Shown: one piece after another, positions 49,837-59,658 of the stretch
Numbering within the stretch: the stretch's first letter is position 1
Layout of the letters: each line of letters opens with the position of its first letter
Assembly: GCF_000469545.1 (NCBI RefSeq)
Contig: NZ_KI273056.1
Coordinates: forward strand, 60,749 to 124,748
Direction: 5' to 3'
DNA: 64,000 nucleotides
From: Mitsuokella sp. oral taxon 131 str. W9106
Lineage (GTDB): Bacteria > Bacillota > Negativicutes > Selenomonadales > Selenomonadaceae
Program-made: the position numbers and the translations under genes
The notes under the pieces: model-generated
The model's input: the letters and a program-made list of their open reading frames with translations, nothing else
Told to the model about the DNA's origin: nothing
Database searches by the model: none

Positions 49837-52536
49837 TCATCCCTCCCGCCTGCCGATCGCAAAGTACGCGCGGCTTCCCTTGGCCCCGCGCTCGACCTCA
49901 AGCCGTGCGGGGATGCGCGCCTCAAGCTCCGTGACGTGCGAGATGATGCCGACGAGCCGTGCGCTGTCCTGCTGCAGCCCGACGAGCGCTTCAAGCGCCG
50001 TGTCGAGCGTCTCCATGTCGAGGGAGCCAAATCCCTCATCGATGAACATCGTATCGAGCCGCACGCCGCCCGCGTACGACTGCACGACGTCGGCGAGCCC
50101 GAGCGCAAGCGAAAGCGAGGCGAGGAACGACTCGCCGCCCGAGAGCGAGCGCACGCCGCGCGGCCGCCCCGTCTCCGCATCGAGCACGGAAAGCTCAAGC
50201 CCTTCCCAGCTCCTGCCCTTCGTCTGATCCTGTCCGAGCTCGCCCATGACAAGCTGAAAGCGCTGGCGGCTCATGATCGAAAGGCGCGCGTTCGCCGCGT
50301 CCATGACCTCGCAGAAGATCGAGCGCTGCACGTAGGTCTGGAAGTGAACGCCGTGCTCGCCACCCGCTACGGAAGCGAGACGCTTCGCAAGGCGGTAGCG
50401 CGCATCGAGTTTTTCATGCCGCTGCGCGCCCTTTGCGATCTCCGCCTCGATGCCCGCGAGCTGCTCCTGCCGTGCCTTTTGCCCCGCCTCCTCCTGCTGC
50501 GCCGCGCGCGCCTGCTCGCGCGCCTGCTCTGCCGCCTGCAAGAGGGCGGGGGTATCCGGCTTTTCCTTGCCCGCGATGGCAGAGGCAGCGTCCTTTGCCG
50601 CGCGCTCGGCGCCCGCGAGCTCCTTGGAAAATTCGATGATGCGCTCTCCCATCCGCTTGCGGTACGTCTCCTTCTGCCAATTCCGATCGCGCGCGATTGC
50701 CTCGTACGCCTCCCGCGTCAGCTCCGATGCCAGAAGTGCCGCCTCGAAGTCTGCGCGCCCCTTTTGCGCCGCATCCTTCGCCGTTTGTGCTTCCGTCTCC
50801 GCGCTCTCTGCCGCCGCACGCTTCTGCGCCGCCGCGACCTTTGCCTGCTCCGCCTGCGCCCGCGCCCGCTTCCAGGCATCCTCAAGTGCTTCCCCACGCG
50901 CCTTCGCCTGACCGAGCCGCGCCAAGAGCGCACCGGGCGCGCGCAGGTCTTTTGGGAGCGCATCCGCTAGAGCCTGCAGACTGCCCCGCGCCGCACCCTC
51001 TGCCGCGCCCGCCTGCATGGCGGCCGCCTGCGCCCGCTTACGCTCCGCCGTCAGGCGATCCGCCACTTGCTGTGCCTCCACATACGCTTCCTGCGCCGCT
51101 GCGTAGGCGCGGGCATCGTCTTTTGCCCGTTCGTATTCGTCCGCGCGGTCTTTCTCCGCCGCACCGGGCGCGCGCCGCGCGGGGCTCGGATGCGTGAGCG
51201 CGCCGCAGACCGGACAGGGCTTCCCGTCCACGAGCGCCTCCGCGAGCGCAAGCGCTGCGCTTCGCTCGTAGAGCGTGCGCAGGCAGGCGCCCTGTCGCTC
51301 TGCCGCCTGTGCTGCGCTGCGCCGCGCGGCTTCCTCGCGCTGCACGAGCGCCGCCGCCTGCCCCTGTGCCTCTGCTGCCGCGCCCATCGCCTGCTCGGCC
51401 GTCTTTTGTGCCGCGTTGTACTGCGCGGCCGTCTGCACGAGGCTGCCAAGCGCCGCCTGCTCCTTGCGGCACGCCTCGCGCTCCCCCTCGCGCCCTTCCT
51501 CTGCGGCTAGTGCCTTCTGCGCCTTCTGCGCCGCCTGCTCGGCTCGCTCCGCCTGCGCCTGCGCACGCGTGCGCAGGTCGGCGCGCCGCTTCGCTTCCGC
51601 TTCGAGCATCACGGCGCGGCTCTCGCGCTCCATCGGAACGACGGCGCGCTTCGCCTCCTCAAGGCGCGTGCGGCAAGCTTCCATGGTCACGGCATCCGCC
51701 TGTTTTTTCGCGAGCTCTGCCGCGCGCGCCGCAGCCTCCTCAAACCGCGCGGCAAGCGCCTTGCCCGCCTGCCATGCGGCTTCCTTCTCCTGCGCCTGCC
51801 CCTGCGCCACGCGCACGCGCGCCTGCGCTGCCTGCAGCATTTCCTTGCCGCCCGCAAGCTGTGCGCAAAGCGCCGCCACCGTCTCGCAATGCGCCTGCTC
51901 CAAGAGAATCTGCTCTCGCTTTTTTAGCTCCCTTGCCTCCGCTTCAAGCACACTCGCCCGCTTCTTCAGGCACTCCTCAATCGCACTGTAGCGCTCCGTC
52001 CGAAAGAGCTTTTGCAGGATGATGCTGCGCTCCTTCGAGTCTGCGACGAGGAATTTCTGAAAGTCGCCCTGCGGCAAGAGGACGACTTGGCAGAACTGGT
52101 CATGGTCGATGCCGATGAGATCGACGATGTGCTTCGTCACCGTCTGCGGCATCTTCGCGAGAAGTTCCTCCGCATCGCCGTCGAGACGGCAGAGCGTGCC
52201 CTTTGCAGGGATCGGCGTCTTGCGCCCCGGGACTTCCTGCTTGAGCGAGCGGTAGACGCGATAGACGGCAGAGCCCAGCGCAAACGTGAGCTCCGCCCAC
52301 GTCACCGCGTCCTCCGGCGCACGGTCCGCACGCAGGATGCTGCTCTTCTCGCGGCTTTTCCCGCTCGCCTCGCCGTAGAGCGCGTACGTCAGCGCGTCGA
52401 GGATCGTCGTCTTGCCCGCGCCCGTCGCACCGTGGATGAGAAAGAGCCCGTGCCCATCCAGCCCGCGCGCAAAGTCGAGCTCCTGCTCGGCCGCATACGA
52501 GCCGATGCCGAAAAATCGCAGCTTCAGCGGTCTCAT
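49837..52536 (-). CDS. sbcC: Exonuclease SbcC (Rad50-like ATPase)
   Basis: 899 aa SMC-like ATPase of the SbcCD nuclease that opens DNA hairpins and processes breaks. Walker A HGATGAGKTTI (about residue 34), a very long Ala/Gln/Glu-rich coiled coil with a zinc hook CPVCG near the middle (about 435), signature SLSGGESFLASLS (about 795) and Walker B TMFIDEGFGSLD. Its start overlaps the sbcD stop by 4 bp (ATGA). The coiled coil is unusually Ala-rich. Confidence 0.95.
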   Translation of the reverse strand: MRPLKLRFFGIGSYAAEQELDFARGLDGHGLFLIHGATGAGKTTILDALTYALYGEASGKSREKSSILRADRAPEDAVTWAELTFALGSAVYRVYRSLKQEVPGRKTPIPAKGTLCRLDGDAEELLAKMPQTVTKHIVDLIGIDHDQFCQVVLLPQGDFQKFLVADSKERSIILQKLFRTERYSAIEECLKKRASVLEAEARELKKREQILLEQAHCETVAALCAQLAGGKEMLQAAQARVRVAQGQAQEKEAAWQAGKALAARFEEAAARAAELAKKQADAVTMEACRTRLEEAKRAVVPMERESRAVMLEAEAKRRADLRTRAQAQAERAEQAAQKAQKALAAEEGREGEREACRKEQAALGSLVQTAAQYNAAQKTAEQAMGAAAEAQGQAAALVQREEAARRSAAQAAERQGACLRTLYERSAALALAEALVDGKPCPVCGALTHPSPARRAPGAAEKDRADEYERAKDDARAYAAAQEAYVEAQQVADRLTAERKRAQAAAMQAGAAEGAARGSLQALADALPKDLRAPGALLARLGQAKARGEALEDAWKRARAQAEQAKVAAAQKRAAAESAETEAQTAKDAAQKGRADFEAALLASELTREAYEAIARDRNWQKETYRKRMGERIIEFSKELAGAERAAKDAASAIAGKEKPDTPALLQAAEQAREQARAAQQEEAGQKARQEQLAGIEAEIAKGAQRHEKLDARYRLAKRLASVAGGEHGVHFQTYVQRSIFCEVMDAANARLSIMSRQRFQLVMGELGQDQTKGRSWEGLELSVLDAETGRPRGVRSLSGGESFLASLSLALGLADVVQSYAGGVRLDTMFIDEGFGSLDMETLDTALEALVGLQQDSARLVGIISHVTELEARIPARLEVERGAKGSRAYFAIGRREG

Positions 52537-53714
52537 TCGCTCGCCCTCCCTTCCGGCGCTTCCCGCGCGTCCTTCTCCGCACGCGCCTCACGATCCATCG
52601 CATCGACGCATTCGGTGAAAAAGGCCCGCTGCTCTTCCGTCATCGCCTCGCCTGTCGCCTCGCGGTAAAAATCGGCGAACTTCTCCATGTCGCTCACGCC
52701 CTCGTTCGCGGTGCGCGCCTCGGAGCGGATCGCCTGCGCCTTGAAATTTGGAAACTCGATGCCGAAGATGTTGTCGTAGCGCTCCGCAAGCTTTTCGCGC
52801 GCACTGAGCGGGCGCACCGTGTCGAGCAGGCGGACAAGCACGTAGTCGTCCCTCGGCAGCGGGTCGCTCCCCGCACGAAGGTCGTCCAGCATCCCCTCGA
52901 CGACGCGCACGGCATGGCGCGGCGCGAGCGCGTGAAATGCATGCGAGACCGCACCCGCCGCATCAATCGAAACAAGCTCGAACCCCTTTTCCTGCCGAAC
53001 CTCGTCAAACGAATAGCAGAGCGGCGAGCCCGCGTAGCGAATGGTCTCCGCCCCCGCGCGCTGCGGTCCGTGCAGATGGCCGAGCGCCGCATACGAAAAA
53101 TCCTTGAAATGCGCAGGCGATATTTGATCGCTGCCGCCGACGGACAGCGCACGCACCGACTCCGTCCTGACGCCGCCCGCAAGAAACGCGTGCGCGACGG
53201 CGACGCTCGGCATGCCGCCGGGAAGCGCCGCGCGTGCCTTCTCCACGACGAGCGCCGCCGCCTCGTCGAACGAAAGCGTTTCGCGGATGCCAAAAACATC
53301 CCGCACCTCGATGGGATCGAGATACGGGATGAGCGAAAAGGCGACAGGTCCCTCCGCGCTCCCGATGATGACGGGCGAAAGGTCGTCCGTCAGGCGCGCG
53401 CGGACATGGACGCCTGCCATAGCGAGCACCTCCGCGCCGAAGTCAAGCCGCCGTCCGCTGTCATGGTTGCCCGAGATGAACAGCACCTCCGCGCCCGCCG
53501 CGCGGATCTTTCCGAGCACGGAGCCAAAGAGCGCCACGGCTTCCGCCGGCGGCACGCTGCGGTCGTAGACATCGCCCGCGATGACGACGGCATCGGCCGC
53601 GTACGTTCGCACCGCCTCGACGAGCGCATCGAGCACAAACGCCTGGTCCTCCGTCATGTAGCGCTGTCCGAACAGCTTGCCGAGATGCCAGTCCGCCGTG
53701 TGAATGAACCGCAT
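52533..53714 (-). CDS. sbcD: Exonuclease SbcD (Mre11-like nuclease)
   Basis: 393 aa calcineurin-like nuclease. Metal motifs: HTADWHLGK (residue 5), AGDVYDRS (about 47), SGNHDS (about 80), VAHAF (about 170) and GHLHGPQ (about 213). The start has GGAGGGCGCACC upstream. Operon with sbcC downstream. Confidence 0.95.
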   Translation of the reverse strand: MRFIHTADWHLGKLFGQRYMTEDQAFVLDALVEAVRTYAADAVVIAGDVYDRSVPPAEAVALFGSVLGKIRAAGAEVLFISGNHDSGRRLDFGAEVLAMAGVHVRARLTDDLSPVIIGSAEGPVAFSLIPYLDPIEVRDVFGIRETLSFDEAAALVVEKARAALPGGMPSVAVAHAFLAGGVRTESVRALSVGGSDQISPAHFKDFSYAALGHLHGPQRAGAETIRYAGSPLCYSFDEVRQEKGFELVSIDAAGAVSHAFHALAPRHAVRVVEGMLDDLRAGSDPLPRDDYVLVRLLDTVRPLSAREKLAERYDNIFGIEFPNFKAQAIRSEARTANEGVSDMEKFADFYREATGEAMTEEQRAFFTECVDAMDREARAEKDAREAPEGRASE

Positions 53715-53742
53715 GGTGCGCCCTCCTTCCGAATCGTTTCGC

Positions 53743-55113
53743 CTATTTGAAAAACAGCGCGTAGTATCCGTTGACGAAAATAATCAGCACGATGAGCGGC
53801 AAGATCCATGTCGCGTAGAAGCGAGCCCACTTCGGAAACGCCATGCCGCGCCCCGTATCCGCCTCGCGCGTGAACGCATCCCAGCCCCAGCCGTAGCGGC
53901 TCGTGCAGAAGAGCAGGTAAACGAGGCTGCCGAGCGGCAGGAGATTGTTGCTCACGAAAAAATCCTCCAGGTCGAGGACGCCAGAGCCAGGGCCAAACGG
54001 CGTGAAGCCGCTCCAAGCATTGAAGCCCAAAATGCAGGGCATCGAGAGCAGCATGATCGTCGGGATTCCCCAGCGGATGATGATCTTGCGGTCACGGCGG
54101 ATCAGCTCAAGAAAACAGCAGATGAGATTCTCAAAGACCGCGATGACCGTGGACATCGAGGCGAACATCATAAAGAGGAAAAAGAGACTGCCCCAAAGCC
54201 TGCCGAGCGGCATGTGGTTGAACACGTTCGGCAGTGCGACGAAGAGCAGGTTCGGTCCGCTCGCCGGGCTCACGCCGTAGCTGAAGCAGGCGGGGAAAAT
54301 GATGAGGCCTGCCATGAGCGCGACGAACGTATCGAGCACGATGACCCAGATCGCCTCGCCCGTCAGACGCTTCGATTTGCCGATGTAGCTGCCGAAAATC
54401 GCGAGCGCACCGATGCCGAGCGAGAGCGTGAAGAATGCCTGCCCCATCGCGGCGAAGACGACCTCCTGCACGCCGTGCTCCATGAGCCGCCCGAAATCCG
54501 GGAAGAGGTAATAGCGAAGCCCCTCGCCGCTCCCCGGCAGCAAGACCGAGTTGATGGCGAGCGCAATCATGAGCAGGAGGAGGCAGATCATCATCCATTT
54601 CGTGACGCGCTCGACGCCGCGCTGCACGCCAAGGTAGCAGACGCCGCCGCAGAGGAGCACCGTCACCGCCATGCAGAAGGCCATCACGCCGGGCGAAGCG
54701 AGGAGATCCGTGAACACTGCGCCCACGCCTGCCGCGTCGAGCCCCACGAAGCCTCCTGTCGCCATCCGATAGATGTAGTAGAGCATCCAGCCCGTGATCG
54801 TCGTGTAAAACATCATGAGGATCAGATTGCCCGCAATCGCGCCGTACTTGTAGAGATGCCACTTCGTCCCCTTCGGCTCAAGCGCATCAAACGACATCGC
54901 GACGCTGCGCACGCTCGCGCGCCCGACGGCGAACTCCGCGACCATGATCGGAAGTCCGAGTATCGCGAGAAAGACGAGATAGACAAGCACGAACGATGCG
55001 CCGCCGTAAAGTCCTGTGATATACGGGAAACGCCAAACATTGCCCAGCCCGATCGCGCACCCCGCCGAGACGAGAATAAAGCCGAGCCGCGTGGAAAAAC
55101 TGCCGCGTTCCAT
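53743..55113 (-). CDS. Sodium-dependent transporter, SNF/NSS family
   Basis: 456 aa, about 11-12 membrane segments. The first helix has the NSS signature SAGCAIGLGNVWRFPYI; FTLSLGIGAL and GFTPFGPG are further family motifs. It couples Na+ to uptake of an amino acid or similar; substrate unknown. ATG 55113 has AAGGA nine bases upstream; a much longer frame upstream is only the shadow of treP. It lies 28 bp upstream of sbcD on the same strand. Confidence 0.9.
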   Translation of the reverse strand: MERGSFSTRLGFILVSAGCAIGLGNVWRFPYITGLYGGASFVLVYLVFLAILGLPIMVAEFAVGRASVRSVAMSFDALEPKGTKWHLYKYGAIAGNLILMMFYTTITGWMLYYIYRMATGGFVGLDAAGVGAVFTDLLASPGVMAFCMAVTVLLCGGVCYLGVQRGVERVTKWMMICLLLLMIALAINSVLLPGSGEGLRYYLFPDFGRLMEHGVQEVVFAAMGQAFFTLSLGIGALAIFGSYIGKSKRLTGEAIWVIVLDTFVALMAGLIIFPACFSYGVSPASGPNLLFVALPNVFNHMPLGRLWGSLFFLFMMFASMSTVIAVFENLICCFLELIRRDRKIIIRWGIPTIMLLSMPCILGFNAWSGFTPFGPGSGVLDLEDFFVSNNLLPLGSLVYLLFCTSRYGWGWDAFTREADTGRGMAFPKWARFYATWILPLIVLIIFVNGYYALFFK

Positions 55114-55156
55114 GAAAACACATCCTTGCCTATAACTTAAAACACCACTGTATTTT

Positions 55157-55185
55157 ATCATACGCTTCCAAGCGCGGTTTGTCCA
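55157..55185 (-). promoter_or_regulatory. Promoter of the NSS transporter gene
   Basis: Minus strand TGGACA (55185-55180), 17-bp spacer, TATGAT (55162-55157). Confidence 0.6.
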
Positions 55186-55288
55186 GTTCGAACTGAGGAT
55201 GCCAAGAACCAACCTGCAGGCTTGCAATCCAATGAAGCAATCCAATGGAGCATTTGGAGCATTTCCATGCCGCAGCGCGAAAGCCCCA

Positions 55289-55322
55289 TTGACCAAACAG
55301 GGCTTCTGTGTTCTAATAGAAC
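55289..55322 (+). promoter_or_regulatory. Promoter and operator of the trehalose operon
   Basis: TTGACC (55289-55294), 17-bp spacer, TCTAAT (55312-55317). A perfect palindrome GTTCTAATAGAAC (55310-55322) covers the -10 box, a position suited to a repressor. No regulator gene is adjacent. Short direct repeats (CAATCCAATG twice, GAGCATTT twice) lie just upstream. Confidence 0.6.
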
Positions 55323-55359
55323 CATAAACGTTTTGTATCGTTTCAGAAGGGGGATTTCC

Positions 55360-57309
55360 ATGGGCAAATACCAAGAGGACGCGAAAGAGCTCCTCGCACT
55401 CGTCGGCGGCAAGGAGAACGTCGCCGCCGTGACGCACTGCATGACGCGGATGCGCTTCGTGCTCGGCGACCCGGCGAAAGCCGACGTGAAGAAAATCGAG
55501 GCGATGAAGGTCGTCAAGGGCAGCTTCACGCAGGCGGGCCAGTTCCAGGTCATCATCGGCAACACCGTCGCGGACTTCTACAATGACTTCGTCGCCGTCT
55601 CCGGCATCGAGGGCGTCTCGAAGGACGCCGTGAAGCGCGCGGCAGGCGCGAACCAAAACGCGCTCCAGCGCGCCGTCGCCGTCGTCGCGGAGATCTTCGC
55701 GCCGCTCATCCCGGCCATCATCACAGGCGGTCTTATTTTGGGCTTCCGCAACTGCATCGACCAGCTTGCACTCTTTGAGAACGGAACGAAGACACTCGTC
55801 GAAATCAGCCAATTTTGGGCTGGCATGGACAAATTCCTCTGGCTCATCGGCGAGGCGGTCTTCCACATGCTGCCCGTCGGCATCTGCTGGTCGGTCACGA
55901 AGAAGATGGGCACGACACAGATGCTCGGCATCGTGCTCGGCCTGACGCTCGTCTCGAGCCAGCTCCTGAACGCCTACGCCGTCGCGGGCACGCCGCCCGA
56001 CCAAATCCCCGTCTGGGACTTCGGCGCATTCAAGGTTCACATGATCGGCTATCAGGCGCAAGTGCTCCCGGCGATTCTCGCCGCGTTCACCCTCGCCTAC
56101 CTCGAAAAATTCTTCCGCAGGGTTACGCCGCAGGTCGTCTCGATGATCGTCGTGCCGTTCTGCAGCCTCGTGCTCGCCGTCATCGCAGCGCACTTCGTCC
56201 TGGGTCCGATTGGATGGACGATCGGATCTGCCATTTCAAGCGTCGTCTACGCGGGCATCACGGGCTCTTTCCAGACGGTCTTCGCCGCCATCTTCGGCTT
56301 CATCTACGCGCCGCTCGTCATCACGGGCCTGCACCACATGACAAACGCCATCGACCTGCAGCTCATCGCGGACTACCACGGCACGATGCTCTGGCCGATG
56401 ATTGCCCTCTCAAACATCGCGCAGGGCTCTGCCGTCCTCGGCATGATTTACCTGCAGCGCAAAAACGCCGCCGCGCAGGAAGTCAATGTGCCGGCGTGCG
56501 TCTCCTGCTACCTCGGCGTCACCGAACCGGCCATCTTCGGCGTCAACCTCAAATACTACTTCCCGTTTCTCTGCGGCATGACGGGATCGGCATGCGCCGC
56601 CGTGCTCTGCGTCTCGACGGGCACGACGGCAAACGCGATCGGCGTCGGCGGCCTGCCGGGCATCCTCTCCATCCAACCGCCGTTCATGCTCTCGTTCGCG
56701 ATGAGCATCGCGCTCGCCATTGCCATCCCCTTCGTCCTGACCGTCCTCATCGGCATGAGGCGCGGCGTGAGCGCAGCGCCGGACGCCCAAGAGGCGGCAA
56801 CGGCGAAAGACCAGGCCGCGGATACGGCGAAGCCCTCGGTCTTTCCAGAAAGCGAGCATGAAATGACGGCATTTTTGGACGGCGAGGCCATCGACCTAAA
56901 GGAAGTCGGCGACGGCGTTTTCTCCGAAGGCATCGTCGGGCCCGGCCTCGCCATCCGCCCGACGAGCGACGTGCTCTATTCGCCGGTTTCGGCGCGCGTC
57001 TCCGTCACCATGGACGACTCGCGCCATGCGATCGGCCTCACGCTATCCAACGGCATGGAGCTCCTGCTGCACGTCGGTCTCGACACCGTGGACATGAAGG
57101 GCAACGGGTTCTCCTACCTCGTGCAAAAGGGCGCCTTCGTAAAGCGCGGCGACCCGCTCATCCGCTTCGACCGCGCCAAGATCAAGGCGGCAGGCCACTC
57201 GGATGTCACCATGTGCATCGTCACGGCAGAGGGCACGGCGCAAGCCATCGAATATCACACGGGAATCCGTGCCGAGGCGGGAAAGACCGTCATCATCACG
57301 ACGGAGTAA
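55360..57309 (+). CDS. treP: PTS trehalose transporter EIIBCA
   Basis: 649 aa inner-membrane permease that imports trehalose as trehalose 6-phosphate. EIIB (1-90) with the phosphorylated Cys27 in VTHCMTRMRF; EIIC (about 105-460) with LVITGLHHMTNAIDLQ, YLGVTEPAIFGVN and TGTTANAIGVGGLPG of the trehalose/sucrose branch; EIIA (about 510-649) with His in LLLHVGLDTV. Trehalose PTS proteins often lack EIIA, so this one is self-sufficient. ATG 55360 has AGAAGGGGG upstream. It lies 12 bp before treC. Confidence 0.92.
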   Translation: MGKYQEDAKELLALVGGKENVAAVTHCMTRMRFVLGDPAKADVKKIEAMKVVKGSFTQAGQFQVIIGNTVADFYNDFVAVSGIEGVSKDAVKRAAGANQNALQRAVAVVAEIFAPLIPAIITGGLILGFRNCIDQLALFENGTKTLVEISQFWAGMDKFLWLIGEAVFHMLPVGICWSVTKKMGTTQMLGIVLGLTLVSSQLLNAYAVAGTPPDQIPVWDFGAFKVHMIGYQAQVLPAILAAFTLAYLEKFFRRVTPQVVSMIVVPFCSLVLAVIAAHFVLGPIGWTIGSAISSVVYAGITGSFQTVFAAIFGFIYAPLVITGLHHMTNAIDLQLIADYHGTMLWPMIALSNIAQGSAVLGMIYLQRKNAAAQEVNVPACVSCYLGVTEPAIFGVNLKYYFPFLCGMTGSACAAVLCVSTGTTANAIGVGGLPGILSIQPPFMLSFAMSIALAIAIPFVLTVLIGMRRGVSAAPDAQEAATAKDQAADTAKPSVFPESEHEMTAFLDGEAIDLKEVGDGVFSEGIVGPGLAIRPTSDVLYSPVSARVSVTMDDSRHAIGLTLSNGMELLLHVGLDTVDMKGNGFSYLVQKGAFVKRGDPLIRFDRAKIKAAGHSDVTMCIVTAEGTAQAIEYHTGIRAEAGKTVIITTE

Positions 57310-57321
57310 GGAGACCATGAG

Positions 57322-58956
57322 ATGAACGTACAGGACAAAGTCGTCTATCAGATCTATCCGAAATCCTTCTATGACACGAACGGGGATGGGCTCGGCGACC
57401 TGAAGGGCGTCACCGCAAAGCTCGGCTACCTGAAAGAGCTGGGCGTCGACCTCCTCTGGCTCACGCCGTTTTTCCCCTCACCGCAGAACGACGGCGGCTA
57501 TGACGTCGCCGACTACTGCGCCGTCGATCCGCGCTTCGGCACGATGGAGGACGTGGAGACCCTCATCCGCGAGGCCAGGGCGCGCGGCATCGGACTCATG
57601 TTCGACATGGTGTTCAACCATACCTCGACCGACCACGAATGGTTCCGGCGCGCGCTCAAGGGCGATCCCACCTACCTGGATTACTACATCTTCAAGGATG
57701 GAGTGCCGGGAAGCCCGCCGACGAACTGGGAATCGAAATTTGGCGGCAGTGCATGGGAGTACGTGCCCGCGCTCAAAAAGTACTACCTCCACCTCTTCGA
57801 TGTCTCGCAGGCCGACCTCAACTGGGAGAACCCGCGCGTGCGCGAAGCGCTCAAGAACGTCATCCGCTTCTGGAAGGCAAAAGGCGTCGAAGGCTTCCGC
57901 TTCGACGTCGTGAACCTCATCTCCAAGCCCGCCGTCTTTGAAAACGACTACGAGGGCGACGGCCGGCGATTCTACACCGACGGGCGTCACGTGCACGAAT
58001 TCTTGAAGGAGCTCACGGCGGATACCGGCATCGACGCGATGATCACCGTCGGCGAGATGTCTTCGACGACGATCGAAAACTGCATCCGCTACTCGAACCC
58101 GAAGGAAAAAGAGCTCTCCATGACGTTCAGCTTCCACCACCTGAAAATCGACTACGCAGGCGGCGCGAAGTGGGCGCTCATGCCGCCCGACATCATGGCG
58201 CTCAAGAACCTCTTTGCCGACTGGCAGGAGGGCATGGAGGCGGGCGGCGGCTGGAATGCCGTATTCTGGTGCAACCACGACCAGCCGCGCATCGTCAGCC
58301 GCCTCGGCGACGATGTGCACTGCCGCGTGGAATCCGCCAAGATGCTCGGCGCGTGCATCCACCTCATGCGCGGCACACCGTACATCTACCAAGGCGAAGA
58401 GCTCGGCATGACGAACGCGAAGTACACGGACATCGCCCAGTACGAGGACGTCGAGAGCCGCAACTACTACAAAATTCTCCTAGAAGAAGGCAAGACCAAG
58501 GAAGAAGCGCTCCATATCCTAGGCGTGCGCTCGCGCGACAACAGCCGCACGCCGATGCAGTGGAGCGCGGGCGAAAACGCGGGCTTTACGACCGGCACGC
58601 CGTGGCTCTCCCCGCCTGCAAACTACAAGGAAATCAACGCCGAAGCCGCGCAGAACGATCCCGATTCCGTCTTTCACTTCTATCAAAAGCTTATCCGCCT
58701 GCGCAAGGAACGCCCCATCATCCAGGCGGGCACGATTTCCTTCCGCGAGCGCGCGAACGCGGACGTCGTCGCCTACGAGCGCGCGCGAAAGGACGAGAAG
58801 CTCCGCGTCTACTGCAACTTCCGCGCAACGCCTGCCGCCCTAGCGGAGGACAGCATCGAGGCACTCGAAGCCGCCGGCTGGCGAAAGTGCCTCGGCAACT
58901 ACGAAGGGCTAGAAGAAACGCTCCGCCCCTACGAAGTCGTCGTGCTCGAAAACTAA
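57322..58956 (+). CDS. treC: Trehalose-6-phosphate hydrolase
   Basis: 544 aa cytoplasmic GH13 enzyme that splits trehalose 6-phosphate to glucose and glucose 6-phosphate. Very close in pattern to E. coli TreC: MVFNHTSTDHEWF, GFRFDVVNLISKP (nucleophile Asp), TVGEMSSTTIE (acid/base Glu), WCNHDQPRIVSR (transition-state Asp) and LSMTFSFHHLKIDY. The start has AAGGAG upstream, 12 bp after treP. Confidence 0.95.
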   Translation: MNVQDKVVYQIYPKSFYDTNGDGLGDLKGVTAKLGYLKELGVDLLWLTPFFPSPQNDGGYDVADYCAVDPRFGTMEDVETLIREARARGIGLMFDMVFNHTSTDHEWFRRALKGDPTYLDYYIFKDGVPGSPPTNWESKFGGSAWEYVPALKKYYLHLFDVSQADLNWENPRVREALKNVIRFWKAKGVEGFRFDVVNLISKPAVFENDYEGDGRRFYTDGRHVHEFLKELTADTGIDAMITVGEMSSTTIENCIRYSNPKEKELSMTFSFHHLKIDYAGGAKWALMPPDIMALKNLFADWQEGMEAGGGWNAVFWCNHDQPRIVSRLGDDVHCRVESAKMLGACIHLMRGTPYIYQGEELGMTNAKYTDIAQYEDVESRNYYKILLEEGKTKEEALHILGVRSRDNSRTPMQWSAGENAGFTTGTPWLSPPANYKEINAEAAQNDPDSVFHFYQKLIRLRKERPIIQAGTISFRERANADVVAYERARKDEKLRVYCNFRATPAALAEDSIEALEAAGWRKCLGNYEGLEETLRPYEVVVLEN

Positions 58957-58961
58957 AGATA

Positions 58962-59020
58962 CCGAAAAAGCAAAGCCCATCCGCGTAAATCGCCGCGGAT
59001 GGGCTTGGTTGTCTTTTTCG
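58962..59020. terminator. Bidirectional terminator between treC and maf
   Basis: GCCCATCCGCG pairs with CGCGGATGGGC; an outer CCGAAAAAG / CTTTTTCGG pair extends it and supplies T-runs on both strands. Confidence 0.88.
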
Positions 59021-59021
59021 G

Positions 59022-59588
59022 TCAGATGCCAAGGTTCGCACCCGCCCTTTTGGCGAGCATGCAGACGGCATGGAGCGGCAGCCCGACGACATTCGAGTAC
59101 GAGCCCTCGATGCGCTCGATGAACGCCGCCGCCCTGCCCTGCACGGCGTACGCGCCCGCCTTGTCCATCGGCTCGCCCGTCGCCACGTAGCGCACGATTT
59201 CCTCCTGCGTCATCGGCGCAAAGAAGACGCGCGTCCGCACGACATCGTCAAATACCCTTCCATGATGGGCAAAGGCGATTCCCGTCAGCACCTCGTGCGC
59301 GCCGCCCGCGAGCGATGCAAGCATCCGCCGCGCGTCCGCCGGGTCCTTCGGCTTGCCGTAGATATGCCCCGCCCTCGCCACGACCGTGTCCGCGCCGAGC
59401 ACGGGCACGTCAGGCCGCAGCTTTGCCACGGCCAGTGCCTTGCGCCGCGCATTTTCGCGCACGACATCTTCCGGCGCAAGCGCGTCCGTCATGACCTCCT
59501 CGGCGTCCGATACGAGCACTTCAAACGAACAGCCGATCTGCGCGAGCAATTCCCTTCGGCGCGGCGACTGCGATGCGAGCAAAATCAT
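59022..59588 (-). CDS. maf: Maf-family nucleoside triphosphate pyrophosphatase
   Basis: 188 aa. N-terminal ILLASQSPRRRELL, then GADTVV (about 66), GKPKD, and YAVQGRAAAFIERIEGSYSNVVGLPL. House-cleaning hydrolysis of dTTP/UTP or modified nucleotides. ATG 59588 has GGAGGG upstream; upstream frame is shadow. Last gene of the mqn operon. Confidence 0.93.
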   Translation of the reverse strand: MILLASQSPRRRELLAQIGCSFEVLVSDAEEVMTDALAPEDVVRENARRKALAVAKLRPDVPVLGADTVVARAGHIYGKPKDPADARRMLASLAGGAHEVLTGIAFAHHGRVFDDVVRTRVFFAPMTQEEIVRYVATGEPMDKAGAYAVQGRAAAFIERIEGSYSNVVGLPLHAVCMLAKRAGANLGI

Positions 59589-59658
59589 AGATTCCCTCCT
59601 ACGCATCGGATTCGCGATGGTCTTCGAAGCATACGGCGAACGCGCCGTATGCTTCGCA

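Noticed and set aside
55114..56193. Extension of the NSS transporter frame upstream of 55113
   Set aside because: It is antisense to treP, which has clear EIIB and EIIC motifs; the NSS signature begins right after ATG 55113.
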